From Candidatus Binatia bacterium (GTDB lineage: Bacteria; Desulfobacterota; Binatia; Bin18): DNA of 64,000 bases. A model generated the notes under the pieces. The model was not told the origin of the DNA, did no database searches, and saw only the letters and a list, made by a program, of their open reading frames with translations. Location of the stretch: assembly GCA_022820725.1 (NCBI GenBank), contig JAJEFA010000003.1, forward strand, positions 1-64,000. Direction: 5' to 3'. The translations under genes and the position numbers were made by a program. Position 1 is the first letter of the stretch; each line of letters starts with the position of its first letter. Positions 54,612 through 63,441 of this stretch are shown here, piece after piece.

Positions 54612-55535
54612 GTGTTGCAAACGACCCAAGGTCCGACCGAATTCAGAGCGTTGCTCGCCCAGGAGGGACTGCTCACGGCTCCGGGCGTGTACGATGGGCT
54701 GTCGGCCAAGATTGCCGAAGCCGCGGGTGTGGCGGTATTGTATGTGAGTGGCGGTGCCATAGCGCGCAGTATGGGCTATCCCGATATTGGCTTGGTCACC
54801 CTCACGGAAATGCAAAAGCGGCTGGAAGAGATTCGAGCGGTCACCGCTCTGCCACTGATTGTGGATGCCGACACGGGCTATGGGAATGCGCTGAACGTCA
54901 TCCGGACGATTCGGGCGTATGCGCGCTCCGGCGCGGCGGCCCTGCATATTGAGGATCAGGTCGAGCCCAAACGTTGCGGCCATTATGAGGGCAAGCAGGT
55001 GGTCGGTGTCACAGAGATGGTCCAGAAAATTCAGGCGGCGGTGGAAGCGTGTGGCGACAGCGGACTGGTCATTATCGCCCGGACAGACGCTCGGGCCGTT
55101 CTTGGACTGGACGCGGCGATTGAACGGGGGAACGCCTATGCCGAGGCAGGGGCGGACATGATTTTTGTGGAAGCGCCGCAATCGGTCGAAGAGATTCAGC
55201 GCATAGCCCTGGAAGTCAAAGCGCCCCTCGTAATCAACATGTTCTGGGGTGGCAAAACGCCGCTGGTTCCGGCCGAGCAACTCGCCGCCCTCGGGTACCG
55301 GATCATGATTGTTCCGTCAGACCTGCAACGCGCCGCTATTCGGGCTATGCAGCGCGCCGCCGCCGAAATTCGTGCCCACGGCCATACAGCAGCAATGGCG
55401 GAAGACATGGTCTCTTTTGCCGAACGAGAAGAGCTTATTGGCCTGGCTGAAGCGCAAGCCTTACAGCACAGGTTTCTGAAGGGTCAGGACCAAGAAAGAA
55501 CACCGCCACCCCAGAAGCGCCGGAACGTTTTCTGA
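54612..55535 (+). CDS. Isocitrate lyase/PEP mutase superfamily enzyme
   Basis: This 307-residue TIM-barrel lyase has APGVYDGLSAKIAE at the start, the metal-binding VDADTGYGN, the conserved VEPKRCGHYEGK (the ICL KKCGH-like motif with an Arg), and RTDARAVLG. GTG at 54612 follows GAGGGGAAT and is preferred to a longer upstream frame. Members include 2-methylisocitrate lyase, dimethylmalate lyase and oxaloacetate hydrolase. It likely cleaves or transforms an acid produced by the TcuA-like enzyme. An in-line PrpD gene is found 700 bp downstream. Confidence 0.87.
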   Translation: MLQTTQGPTEFRALLAQEGLLTAPGVYDGLSAKIAEAAGVAVLYVSGGAIARSMGYPDIGLVTLTEMQKRLEEIRAVTALPLIVDADTGYGNALNVIRTIRAYARSGAAALHIEDQVEPKRCGHYEGKQVVGVTEMVQKIQAAVEACGDSGLVIIARTDARAVLGLDAAIERGNAYAEAGADMIFVEAPQSVEEIQRIALEVKAPLVINMFWGGKTPLVPAEQLAALGYRIMIVPSDLQRAAIRAMQRAAAEIRAHGHTAAMAEDMVSFAEREELIGLAEAQALQHRFLKGQDQERTPPPQKRRNVF

Positions 55536-55572
55536 AAAAGTACAGAGGGTTGTTGTCCCTAGTGTCGTCGTG

Positions 55573-55608
55573 TTATGTATGACAAATATTCTGTTTCGTC
55601 ATACATAA
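55573..55608 (+). promoter_or_regulatory. VapBC operator palindrome
   Basis: Arms 55573-55583 (TTATGTATGAC) and 55598-55608 (GTCATACATAA) are exact 11-bp reverse complements with 14 nt between. They lie directly before the antitoxin ribosome-binding site GAGGAG. A possible -35 TTGTTG at 55550 with 17 nt to TTATGT would place the left arm over the -10 region. Antitoxin-toxin complexes usually bind such palindromes to repress their own genes. Confidence 0.65.
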
Positions 55609-55619
55609 GAGGAGCGCCT

Positions 55620-55820
55620 ATGGATGCGCGAAAGGCCCTGACCGTCCGGGTTCCTGAGACCCGGCTTCGGAAACTCATGCGAGCCCGCAAAGCAAAAACT
55701 CAATCAGAGCTAATTAATACACTGCTGGCTGAAGAAGAAGAGCGGATCCATTCCCACAAGGTCTTACGTGAGACTGTCGGAGTCATTTCAGCCTCTGATA
55801 TCAATGATCGCCTTCTTTGA
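55620..55820 (+). CDS. VapB-like antitoxin
   Basis: This 66-residue protein has an N-terminal ribbon-helix-helix-like part (ALTVRVPETRLRKLMRARKA) followed by KTQSELINTLLAEEEERI, and a tail that would wrap the toxin. GAGGAGCGCCT decides the ATG at 55620. Its end overlaps the toxin start by 17 bp. A perfect palindrome upstream fits autoregulation. The RHH assignment rests on length and layout. Confidence 0.7.
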   Translation: MDARKALTVRVPETRLRKLMRARKAKTQSELINTLLAEEEERIHSHKVLRETVGVISASDINDRLL

Positions 55821-56211
55821 TACCAACATCCATATCTCGCTACTGTCCGGTCTTTTGACCTGGGACACGGTCCTGTACGAGATTGGAAACGCCCCTGTCC
55901 GGTTATCCCCGGTGGTCGCCAGCGAGTTACTCCGAGGTGTCCCCGATCATGGCCGACGCAGCATAGAACGGTTTGTCAGCCAGTTGGTTCCCTTAGAACC
56001 ACCGTCCTGGAGACGTTGTTGGGTTGAGACGGGGAGACTCTTGCCAAAAATTTTCCCGGACCATGAGGCAATAGGCTTAGCCAGACTCCAAAATGATCTT
56101 CTCCTCGCACTGACAGCTCGCTATACGGGTGCCCTGCTACTGACGGCGGATCGCCACTTCCTCACAATACGCCACCTTATCCCCTTCCAGCTTCGGATTT
56201 TCCACCTATAA
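55804..56211 (+). CDS. VapC-like PIN-domain toxin ribonuclease
   Basis: This 135-residue PIN protein has the acidic set FFDTNIHISLL (Asp6 region), VVASELLRGV, and RLQNDLLLALTARYTG with Asp, followed by LTADRHFL. PIN toxins of this type cut tRNA or rRNA. The ATG at 55804 lies inside the antitoxin gene, so the toxin is translated by coupling with no site of its own. Confidence 0.82.
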   Translation: MIAFFDTNIHISLLSGLLTWDTVLYEIGNAPVRLSPVVASELLRGVPDHGRRSIERFVSQLVPLEPPSWRRCWVETGRLLPKIFPDHEAIGLARLQNDLLLALTARYTGALLLTADRHFLTIRHLIPFQLRIFHL

Positions 56212-56252
56212 GCAAATCCAGAGAAAGCCAACGGAAGCACGAGCCTAGAAGT

Positions 56253-57611
56253 ATGCCTACCCGCCAAGCCACGGCTGAGCTCTGTCATACCCTGACCCAG
56301 ATGACTTTTGCGTCGCTTCCAGACGAAGTTATTTCAGTGGCCAAGCGGGTCATCCTCGACGGCATTGCCGTTGCAGTGGCCGGAGCCAAAGAGCCGGGGC
56401 CAGTCATTGCCGCCACGCATGTCAAAAGTCAGGGCGGAAAAGAAACGGCCACCGTTATTGGCCACGGTTTCCGAACCTCGCCTGTTCTGGCGACGTATGC
56501 CAACGGTATCGCCATGCACGTCCTGGACTATGAGCCGATGTGGAGTCCCCCCACCCACGCCACCTCACCAACGCTGCCGGCCATTCTCGCCTTGGCCGAA
56601 GAACGACAGGCTCCGGGTCGGGAAATCATCACGGCTTTTGTCAAAGGCTGTGAGATTCAGGGACATATTCGGCTGGCCTCCCACCAATACGCGCCCGGCG
56701 AGTTTACCGTCCATCCGCCAAGCAGCGTCGGTCTCATGGGTGCGGCTGTGGCCGCCGCCCACCTGCTGGAACTCGATCAAGAGCAGTTACAACACGCCCT
56801 CGGGATTAGCGCATCTCGCGCGGGCGGGTTGATGGCCAATGTCGGCACTATGGCCAAAGCGACGCACTGCGGCTGGGCGGCCCTATCCGGTTTGGATGCG
56901 GCCTTATTGGCAGCCCATGGCTTTACCGGCAACTCGACGGTTTTTGAAGCGCCAAACGGCTATGTCGAACATTTCTTTGGCGCGCAATTTCAGTATGATG
57001 AATTGCTGCGCCTGGGGCAGTTATATCGTATGGTCGATCCGGGCTTTGTGATGAAGATGTTCCCGTGTCAGTACGGCACACATTTCGGAATACTGGCCGC
57101 GCTGGAACTCCGCCAACAAATCGCCAGTCCTGACTCCATTCGAGCCATCCATATTACCACCCCGGTCATGCCCTATGTTGATCGACCCGCTCCCCACAGT
57201 GGCCTGGACGGAAAATTCAGCTTTCAGTATACGGTTGCCGCCGCCCTGCTTGACGGCGAGGTGTCCATTCGGACCTTCTCGGATGACTATTGCGCGCAGC
57301 CCGCTCTGGCGGCCCTTTTGTCTCGGACTCACCTGACCCAGGACGAGACGATTCCCGGCGTGTTGGAAAAAATGTGGGCAGACGTTGCGGTCGAACTCCA
57401 GGACGGCCGGCGCCTGACGGCTCGGTGTAACGGCCCGCAAGGCTTTTGGGGCCAGCAGCCTCTGGCGCGGGACGACCACATGGTCAAGATTCGCGACTGC
57501 CTCGGCGTTCACCTGACCGAAGAGCACACGCAACAATGTATTCAGCTTGTTGAACGTCTGGAAACCCTGGATGCCCCTCAGATTGCCCAGCTTATGGCGC
57601 TGATTGGATGA
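56253..57611 (+). CDS. MmgE/PrpD family protein (2-methylcitrate dehydratase-like)
   Basis: This 452-residue protein follows the PrpD layout. The helical N-terminal domain carries VISVAKRVILDGIAVAVAG, GTMAKATHCGWAALSGLDAALLAAHG occurs in the middle, and the C-terminal lid contains MKMFPCQYGTHFGI and KFSFQYTVAAALLDGEV. PrpD dehydrates 2-methylcitrate; other members act on cis-aconitate or related acids. It is followed 30 bp on by an enoyl-CoA hydratase, and a lyase/TcuA pair is upstream. Confidence 0.87.
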   Translation: MPTRQATAELCHTLTQMTFASLPDEVISVAKRVILDGIAVAVAGAKEPGPVIAATHVKSQGGKETATVIGHGFRTSPVLATYANGIAMHVLDYEPMWSPPTHATSPTLPAILALAEERQAPGREIITAFVKGCEIQGHIRLASHQYAPGEFTVHPPSSVGLMGAAVAAAHLLELDQEQLQHALGISASRAGGLMANVGTMAKATHCGWAALSGLDAALLAAHGFTGNSTVFEAPNGYVEHFFGAQFQYDELLRLGQLYRMVDPGFVMKMFPCQYGTHFGILAALELRQQIASPDSIRAIHITTPVMPYVDRPAPHSGLDGKFSFQYTVAAALLDGEVSIRTFSDDYCAQPALAALLSRTHLTQDETIPGVLEKMWADVAVELQDGRRLTARCNGPQGFWGQQPLARDDHMVKIRDCLGVHLTEEHTQQCIQLVERLETLDAPQIAQLMALIG

Positions 57612-57641
57612 TATCATCAACGAACAGTCCCGGAGGACAGC

Positions 57642-58451
57642 ATGAGCGAAAACCAAGTGCTCACCACGGTGAACGATCATATTGGCATACTGACGCTGAA
57701 TCGGCCTGAGGTCATGAACGCGTTCTCAGACACCATGCGCGGTCAGCTCCTCAATCAGCTCGAACAGTTTGCAACGGACCGGAGCGTCCGCTGCATTATC
57801 ATTACCGGGGCGGGCAGAGCCTTCTGCGCCGGCGGTGACATCGCCAGCATGGCCAAGCTCCAGGACGACAATACGACCGAGGTCCTTGAACAGCGTATGG
57901 CTCTGGGCAGCCAAGTTGTCCAATTGCTGCGGCGCATGCCCCAACCCATTATTGCGGCGGTGAACGGTGCTGCGGCTGGCGCGGGTGCCAACCTGGCATT
58001 AAGCTGCGACTTGCGACTTGGCTCGGACAAAGCCCTCTTCTCCGAGAGCTTTGTGAAGATCGGCCTGGTCCCCGACTGGGGCGGCTTCTTCTTTTTGTCC
58101 CGCCTGGTTGGAACGGCCAAGGCCATGGAACTCATGATGACCGGCGACCGGGTCAGAGCCGAAGAGGCCTTGCGGTTGGGTCTGCTGAATCAGGTCTATC
58201 CGCTTGAGAGTTTTTGGGAAGACACGCTCGATTTTGCGCGGACGCTGGCCACGGGTCCGGCCGAGACCCTGGCTCGAATAAAAGAAGGCGTCTACCTCGG
58301 CGCTATCGTGTCGCTCGAACAAGCCCTGGCCTATGAATACCGGGCTCAGAAAGCGGCTTTTTTGTCCGACGATGCCCGCGAGGGTATGCGTGCCTTCCTG
58401 GACAAGCGTGCGCCCGAATTCGGAGAAAAATCCGGGAAGAATTCGGAGTAA
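57642..58451 (+). CDS. Enoyl-CoA hydratase/isomerase family protein
   Basis: This 269-residue crotonase has IGILTLNRPEVMNAFSDTMR at the start, the first oxyanion-hole region GAGRAFCAGGDIASM (near residue 60), the second PIIAAVNGAAAGAGANLAL, and FSESFVKIGLVPDWGGFFFL where the acidic catalytic Glu would normally lie; here Asp occupies a nearby place (PDWGG). Hydration or isomerisation is not decided. It lies between PrpD and a CMD-family gene in one short operon. Confidence 0.9.
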   Translation: MSENQVLTTVNDHIGILTLNRPEVMNAFSDTMRGQLLNQLEQFATDRSVRCIIITGAGRAFCAGGDIASMAKLQDDNTTEVLEQRMALGSQVVQLLRRMPQPIIAAVNGAAAGAGANLALSCDLRLGSDKALFSESFVKIGLVPDWGGFFFLSRLVGTAKAMELMMTGDRVRAEEALRLGLLNQVYPLESFWEDTLDFARTLATGPAETLARIKEGVYLGAIVSLEQALAYEYRAQKAAFLSDDAREGMRAFLDKRAPEFGEKSGKNSE

Positions 58452-58473
58452 TAACACTGGAAAGGAAATCAGC

Positions 58474-59019
58474 ATGGCCCGTTTAGCCTATCTGGACCGA
58501 GATGACCTGCCTGAGCGTGAGCGCGATATTTTTGATGATCTTCTCAAGCAACGCGGCTCGATTGGCAATATCTTTCGGATCGTGGCGCACAGCCCGTTGC
58601 TCCTACGTCGAATGCTGTACTTCAGCGATGGGCTGCGGAATCGGACCACGCTTGACCCTCGGTTGCGGGAACTCGCTATTATGACGGTCGGCAGGCTAAC
58701 CGACTGCGAGTATGAATATACCCACCATAAAGCCTTGGCCCAACGAGTTGGGGTAAGTCCTGAACAAGTAGAAAAACTTTCGGACTGGGAAACCAGCCCG
58801 GCTTTTAACGAACACGAACGCAGCGTTATTCGCTACGCAACCGAGATGACCGAGCAGGTGCAGATTACGGATACAACCTTTGACGCGCTCCGCGCCTTTC
58901 TCAATGAGGAACAGATCGTCGAACTCAGCTTGAATACCGCGTTCTATAATATGGTTGTCCGTTTCCTCACAGCGACCCAAGTTGATCTTGAGCCGGACGC
59001 CAAGGAAACGGGCGACTAA
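58474..59019 (+). CDS. Carboxymuconolactone decarboxylase family protein
   Basis: This 181-residue helical protein has FRIVAHSPLLLRRMLYFSDG, RLRELAIMTVGRLTDCEYEY and HHKALAQRVGVSPEQVEKLSD, where one Cys is kept but the second of the AhpD CxxC pair is Tyr. It is the larger, PcaC-like type. AAAGGAAATCAGC precedes the ATG at 58474; the upstream frame is not used. It follows the enoyl-CoA hydratase by 22 bp and appears to end the PrpD operon. Confidence 0.87.
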   Translation: MARLAYLDRDDLPERERDIFDDLLKQRGSIGNIFRIVAHSPLLLRRMLYFSDGLRNRTTLDPRLRELAIMTVGRLTDCEYEYTHHKALAQRVGVSPEQVEKLSDWETSPAFNEHERSVIRYATEMTEQVQITDTTFDALRAFLNEEQIVELSLNTAFYNMVVRFLTATQVDLEPDAKETGD

Positions 59020-59036
59020 TTCATGTTTCGGGTATG

Positions 59037-59699
59037 CTACGCTGGCTCAATACAGGCCGCTGTATCGTTGCGTGGAGAATTCACTACAGTCGAGACCGCG
59101 TAGGCTTCCAGCTCGCTGGCAGGGTATGGTTGGAGGAGGGGCAGGACTTTCTGCGGGTCTTCGACCGTTGGGTCGAGCCAACGCTCTTCAGCCTCACGAG
59201 GGATAATAACCGGCATGCGGTGATGGATGTCTACCATGATTTCGTTCGGTGTGGTGGTGATGATGGTGCACGAATGAATCGTTTCGCTAGACGGTCCAGA
59301 CCAGCGTTCCCATAAACCGGCAAACCCAAACGGCTCACCGGATTTCAGCCGAATATAATACGGCACCTTGGATGGTCCGGTCTTTTTCCACTCATAAAAA
59401 CCATCGGCCAGAACCAGACAGCGCCGCTTCCGAATCGCTCGGCGAAAACTCGGTTTTTCCGCGATTCCTTCGGCGCGGGCGTTAATCATCCGGTTGCCAA
59501 TGGCTTTGTCTTTGGCCCAGGACGGAATCAGCCCCCAACGCAGCGCTACGATCTGTGGTTCCTGCGCATGGGTCAGTGCCCACACCGGCTGGGTCGGCGC
59601 GATATTGTACCGCGCGGTCTGCGTACGAGGCATGCTACGCGCCACAAACCGAGCCTGGATCTGCTTCTCATCTGTCGCCAGGCTGTAGCGACCACACAT
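59037..59699 (-). CDS. SRAP-domain (HMCES/YedK-like) DNA-protein crosslinking protein
   Basis: This 220-residue protein starts MCGRYSLAT, so Cys2 becomes the N-terminal catalytic Cys after Met removal. Other SRAP features are ARYNIAPTQPVWAL, RMINARAEGIAEKPSFRRAI, DGFYEWKK and HHRMPVIIPREAE with the conserved His. SRAP proteins protect abasic sites in single-stranded DNA by covalent attachment. GGAGGGAGGAGGATTGT precedes the ATG at 59699; longer upstream frames are spurious. Confidence 0.92.
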   Translation of the reverse strand: MCGRYSLATDEKQIQARFVARSMPRTQTARYNIAPTQPVWALTHAQEPQIVALRWGLIPSWAKDKAIGNRMINARAEGIAEKPSFRRAIRKRRCLVLADGFYEWKKTGPSKVPYYIRLKSGEPFGFAGLWERWSGPSSETIHSCTIITTTPNEIMVDIHHRMPVIIPREAEERWLDPTVEDPQKVLPLLQPYPASELEAYAVSTVVNSPRNDTAACIEPA

Positions 59700-59781
59700 A
59701 CAATCCTCCTCCCTCCTATTGCAGATCCCTTCAATATCCAGCCTACTTGACTCGGCCAGACTCCATACGCAAGGGACAGGG

Positions 59782-59880
59782 AAAGACGCTGCACTCAAGC
59801 ACGTCGAACATGTTTCGGAGATCGCCAATGAGCCGGATTATGATGCGGCGCTGAATGCAGCCAGGGCTACCGCCGCGTAG
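59782..59880 (+). other. Possible 3' gene remnant before a terminator
   Basis: On the plus strand an open stretch ends KDAALKHVEHVSEIANEP, then DYDAALNAARATAA and TAG at 59878, 15 bp before a strong plus-strand terminator. The acidic helical tail looks like a protein C terminus, yet no start or upstream domain exists; the SRAP gene on the other strand begins 80 bp away. It may be the tail of a deleted gene that kept its terminator. Confidence 0.35.
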
Positions 59881-59895
59881 ACTCTGTACGTTTCG

Positions 59896-59925
59896 GAGGG
59901 GCAGGCATCCTGCCCCTCTTTTTTT
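59896..59925 (+). terminator. Rho-independent terminator
   Basis: A perfect 10-bp stem (GAGGGGCAGG / CCTGCCCCTC) with the 3-nt loop CAT is followed by seven T residues on the plus strand. It is the clearest intrinsic terminator of the window and stands in the gap before the convergent thiolase gene; no complete plus-strand gene ends just before it. Confidence 0.8.
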
Positions 59926-59951
59926 GGTTGGGTCTTCTGGGATCCGACGCG

Positions 59952-61127
59952 CTACAGTACCTCAAACAGTCCGGCCACACCCATCCCGCCACCAACACAC
60001 ATGGTCACCACCACGTTCTTGGCACCCCGCCGTTTGCCCTCGCGCAGAATGTGCCCGACCTGGCGGGCGCCGGTCATGCCGTACGGATGGCCGATCGAGA
60101 TGGAGCCACCGTTCACATTATAGTTCTCCATGGAAATGCCGAGTCGGTCGCGGCAATAGACTGTTTGCACGGCAAAGGCTTCGTTGAGTTCCCACAGATC
60201 AACATCGTCCATCGTCAGGCCGTGGCGCTCAAGCAGCTTCGGAATGGCGAAGACCGGACCGATCCCCATTTCATCCGGCTCACAGCCAGCGGCGACCAGC
60301 CCCTTGTAGAGGCCCATGGGCTCCAGGCCGCGCTTCTCGGCCTCTTTGGCCTCCATCAACACCACCGCGGCCGCCCCGTCGGACAACTGGCTGGAATTAC
60401 CGGCGGTAATCGAGCCGTCGGTCACCGACGGAAGTGCTGAGAGGCCCTCCATATTGGTCGTGGGCCGGTTGCCCTCATCGCGAGAGAGCGTGACCTCTTT
60501 TTGTGTGACCTCGCCCGTTTCCTTGTTGGTCACGTCCATGATCGTGGTGATGGGCACGATCTCGTCGTCGAATTTGCCGGTCTCTTGGCCGGACGCGGTC
60601 CGCTGCTGGCTGGCCAAGGCGTACTCGTCTTGCGACTCGCGCGAGACCTGATAGCGCTGGGCGACAATCTCGGCCGTTTTTAACATGGGGAAATAGATCT
60701 CGGGCTTGTTGTCCATGAGCCAGCCATCAACAAAATTCTTGGTATTCAGATTATTTTGGACCAGGCTGATCGATTCGACCCCGCCAGCCACCATGACGTC
60801 GGCCCCATCGACGATAATTCGGTTGGCCGCGGTGCTGATCGCTTGCAGCCCGGAGGAGCAGTAACGGTTGATGGTCATGCCGGAGGTGGTTACGGGCAGG
60901 CCGGCCTTCACGGCCGAGGTGCGCGCAATATTATGCCCGGTTGACCCTTCCGGCAGCCCACAGCCGAACACCACGTCTTCCACCTCTGTCGGGTCTACTC
61001 CTGCCCGCTCAACCGCGTTTTTAATGACATGCGCGCCCAGGGTCGCGCCGCTGGTTTTATTCAGGCTGCCCCGAAAGGCTTTGCCAATTCCAGTCCGAGC
61101 GGATGATACAATAACGGCTTCTCTCAT
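59952..61127 (-). CDS. Thiolase (acetyl-CoA C-acetyltransferase family)
   Basis: This 391-residue thiolase has the nucleophilic Cys in [11 protein letters not shown] (near residue 89), [11 protein letters not shown], the catalytic His in [15 protein letters not shown] and the second Cys in [10 protein letters not shown]. It condenses or cleaves acyl-CoA thioesters, probably as the last step of beta-oxidation. It stands alone, with a GST gene diverging from it; the CoA-transferases and hydratases in this window could feed it. Confidence 0.94.
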   Translation of the reverse strand: MREAVIVSSARTGIGKAFRGSLNKTSGATLGAHVIKNAVERAGVDPTEVEDVVFGCGLPEGSTGHNIARTSAVKAGLPVTTSGMTINRYCSSGLQAISTAANRIIVDGADVMVAGGVESISLVQNNLNTKNFVDGWLMDNKPEIYFPMLKTAEIVAQRYQVSRESQDEYALASQQRTASGQETGKFDDEIVPITTIMDVTNKETGEVTQKEVTLSRDEGNRPTTNMEGLSALPSVTDGSITAGNSSQLSDGAAAVVLMEAKEAEKRGLEPMGLYKGLVAAGCEPDEMGIGPVFAIPKLLERHGLTMDDVDLWELNEAFAVQTVYCRDRLGISMENYNVNGGSISIGHPYGMTGARQVGHILREGKRRGAKNVVVTMCVGGGMGVAGLFEVL

Positions 61128-61271
61128 GAATATGGCCTCCTTTTTTCCTGATCTCGTCCGACGTTTGCGTCAGCCTATCCCAGGCGGACTCTTCCGCCAA
61201 CCGGGCCTGCGCCTTGACTTCTTTCCGCTTTATTGGAAATGACGAAATATGATCTCAGAGAGGAGAACCCC

Positions 61272-61925
61272 ATGATCGAAGTCTACGACCTGGCCGGAGC
61301 GAACAGTTTGCGTTTTAGCCCGTTCTGTTCGCGGACCAAGGCGACCTTACGCTACAAGGGCTTGGACTATACCACGATCCCGATTCGCTTCTGCGATAAG
61401 GACAAACTGGCCTTTTCCAAGCAGGACCGGGTGCCGGTTATTCGTGACGACGACACGGTTGTCTCGGATTCGTGGAGGATTGCCGAGTATTTGGAAGACC
61501 ACTATCCGGAGGCCAAGCTCTTCCCCGGCCCGGGCATGAAAGAGGCCTGTCGGTTCTTTAATCTGTATATCGACAATACGTTCCACCCGGCACTCTTTCC
61601 AGTCGTGGTGTATGACATCTTTGAAAAGATCGAGCCGGTGGATCGCGCCTACTTCCGGGAAAACCGGGAAGCCCGGCTCGGCGCGACGCTGGAAGACATT
61701 GCCGCCAGACGCGACGACTTCCGCCCCCGTCTCAAATCCGTCCTGGCCGACCTGGAGGCCGTCGCCCTGGGCCATGAATATCTGTTTGAGGTGTTGACCT
61801 ATGCCGATTTCAGCCTGTTCGGCACCCTGACCTGGGTGACCCGGGTGAGCGACGAGCCGCTGTTCGACGCGGCGCCGTCCCTGGCCCGCTGGTGGGATCG
61901 GATGCAGGCGCGCTTCGAGATTTAG
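61272..61925 (+). CDS. Glutathione S-transferase family protein
   Basis: This 217-residue protein has a thioredoxin-like N-terminal domain (NSLRFSPFCSRTKATLRYKG, with the CSR position where Ser or Cys activates glutathione), SKQDRVPVIRDDDTVVSDSW (the cis-Pro and glutathione-binding Ser) and an all-helical C-terminal domain. GAGGAGAACCCC precedes the ATG at 61272. It may conjugate or isomerise a degradation intermediate. The gene converges on the symporter gene. Confidence 0.85.
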   Translation: MIEVYDLAGANSLRFSPFCSRTKATLRYKGLDYTTIPIRFCDKDKLAFSKQDRVPVIRDDDTVVSDSWRIAEYLEDHYPEAKLFPGPGMKEACRFFNLYIDNTFHPALFPVVVYDIFEKIEPVDRAYFRENREARLGATLEDIAARRDDFRPRLKSVLADLEAVALGHEYLFEVLTYADFSLFGTLTWVTRVSDEPLFDAAPSLARWWDRMQARFEI

Positions 61926-61932
61926 GATACCG

Positions 61933-63276
61933 CTACGGGAGGGTGGCCTGCTTCTCCCGCTCGACCACCTTCGCCAGGACGAGGAGGGCAATCAGGTTCG
62001 GGATAGCCATCATGCCGTTCAGCGTGTCGGAGACGTCCCAGACCAGGCGTAGGCCACCGGTTGCACCAATATAGAGAAAGGCCAGGAACAGTACCCGATA
62101 CGGGATCACCGCCACCTTACCGAACAGATACTCCCAGGCTTGCCCACCATAAAAACTCCACGTCAGCATGGTGCTATAGGCAAACAGGATCAGGCAGATA
62201 AAGACCAGATGGTCTCCCAAGCCGGGCAACCCCTGGGCAAAGGCCGCCGCAGCCAAGAGCCCCGGAGAGGTGTCCGGCTGGCCGAGAACACCCGTCACCA
62301 TAATCACCAGCCCGGTAACGCTGGCGACAATCAGGGTATCCACACACACTTCCCACATGCCCCAAAAGCCCTGTCCAACCGGCGTGTTCTTGGCCTGGGC
62401 GTGCACAATGGAGGCCGAGCCCAATCCAGCCTCATTGGAAAAGATGCCGCGCGCCAGCCCGTAGCGCATGGCCAACATCACGGTCGCCCCGCCCCAGGCT
62501 CCAACCGGAGCGGCTGGCGTGAAGGCAGAGGTGATGATCGTAGCGAACGCGTCCGGCAGGGCTGAAGCATAACGCAGCAGAATCCACACGCCACCGGCCA
62601 GATAGAGCACAGCCATAAAGGGCACCAGATATGAGGTGGTCCGGCCAATGCGCCGTACCCCACCCAGAATGACCACCGCCACCAGAGCGACCACGCATCC
62701 CCCGGCGATCGGTCGGGGCAGGCTGAAGGTTTCATACAGACTCGCTGCCACCGTATTCGCCTGGACCATGTTACCAATACCCAGCGCGGCCACACCGGTC
62801 AGAAAGGCATACGCGCCGGCCAGCCACTTCCGACCCAGACCGTCGGCAATATAATACATTGGACCGCCGACAACCTCACCACTGTCCGCCTTGACTTGGC
62901 GGTACTTCATACCCAGCACGACCTCGCTGAACTTGGTCGCCATACCTACTCCGGCCGTTATCCACATCCAGAACAACGCCCCCGGCCCACCCCAATACAT
63001 GGCCGTACTGACCCCAACGATATTCCCGACCCCGACCGTCGCCGCCATGGCCGAACTGACGGCCTGAAATGCACTCAGCTCGCCGGCACCGGCTTCCGTT
63101 CGACCAGAGAAGAGGCGGCCCAGGGTTGAACGCCAGATCGAGAGGAAGTGTGTCAGTTGGATCCATCCCAGACGAAAGCTGAGATATACCCCTGTTCCGA
63201 TCAGGAGGACCATCAGGGGCGGCCCCCAGACCACCGCGTTGATGAGATTGTTGAGGTGTTCGATGGTGCTCAGCAT
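61933..63276 (-). CDS. Sodium:alanine/amino acid symporter (AGCS family)
   Basis: This 447-residue inner membrane symporter has FQAVSSAMAATVGVGNIVGV, GGPGALFWMWITAGVGMATKF, YGLARGIFSNEAGLGSASIVHA and VLGMKYRQ, which are the AGCS signatures, with about ten helices. The ATG at 63276 follows GAGGTACT and is preferred to the one at 63294. It imports alanine or glycine with sodium. A large inverted repeat and a HyuA gene lie on its upstream side. Confidence 0.92.
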   Translation of the reverse strand: MLSTIEHLNNLINAVVWGPPLMVLLIGTGVYLSFRLGWIQLTHFLSIWRSTLGRLFSGRTEAGAGELSAFQAVSSAMAATVGVGNIVGVSTAMYWGGPGALFWMWITAGVGMATKFSEVVLGMKYRQVKADSGEVVGGPMYYIADGLGRKWLAGAYAFLTGVAALGIGNMVQANTVAASLYETFSLPRPIAGGCVVALVAVVILGGVRRIGRTTSYLVPFMAVLYLAGGVWILLRYASALPDAFATIITSAFTPAAPVGAWGGATVMLAMRYGLARGIFSNEAGLGSASIVHAQAKNTPVGQGFWGMWEVCVDTLIVASVTGLVIMVTGVLGQPDTSPGLLAAAAFAQGLPGLGDHLVFICLILFAYSTMLTWSFYGGQAWEYLFGKVAVIPYRVLFLAFLYIGATGGLRLVWDVSDTLNGMMAIPNLIALLVLAKVVEREKQATLP

Positions 63277-63314
63277 AGTACCTCGTTTCCGCAACCCTAT
63301 TCCTATGAGGGAGG

Positions 63315-63370
63315 GAAAGAGTACACGTGCCCAGCCTTGTATGGCTGATGGAGGACACGTTTACTCTTTC
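63315..63370. repeat. Long imperfect inverted repeat upstream of HyuA
   Basis: Arms 63315-63329 (GAAAGAGTACACGTG) and 63356-63370 (CACGTTTACTCTTTC) pair with one mismatch in 15. The 26-nt interior holds a second small stem (CAGCC / GGCTG). The element lies in the 165-bp divergent interval between the AGCS and HyuA genes and resembles the hairpins near 1094 and 36178 in size and the ACACG/CGTTT core. Confidence 0.6.
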
Positions 63371-63441
63371 AGGCATTTGACCAGTCAGGCCGGAATGCCG
63401 TACAAGGGCTGCAATCCATACTTCGAGGAAACAGCATAGCC

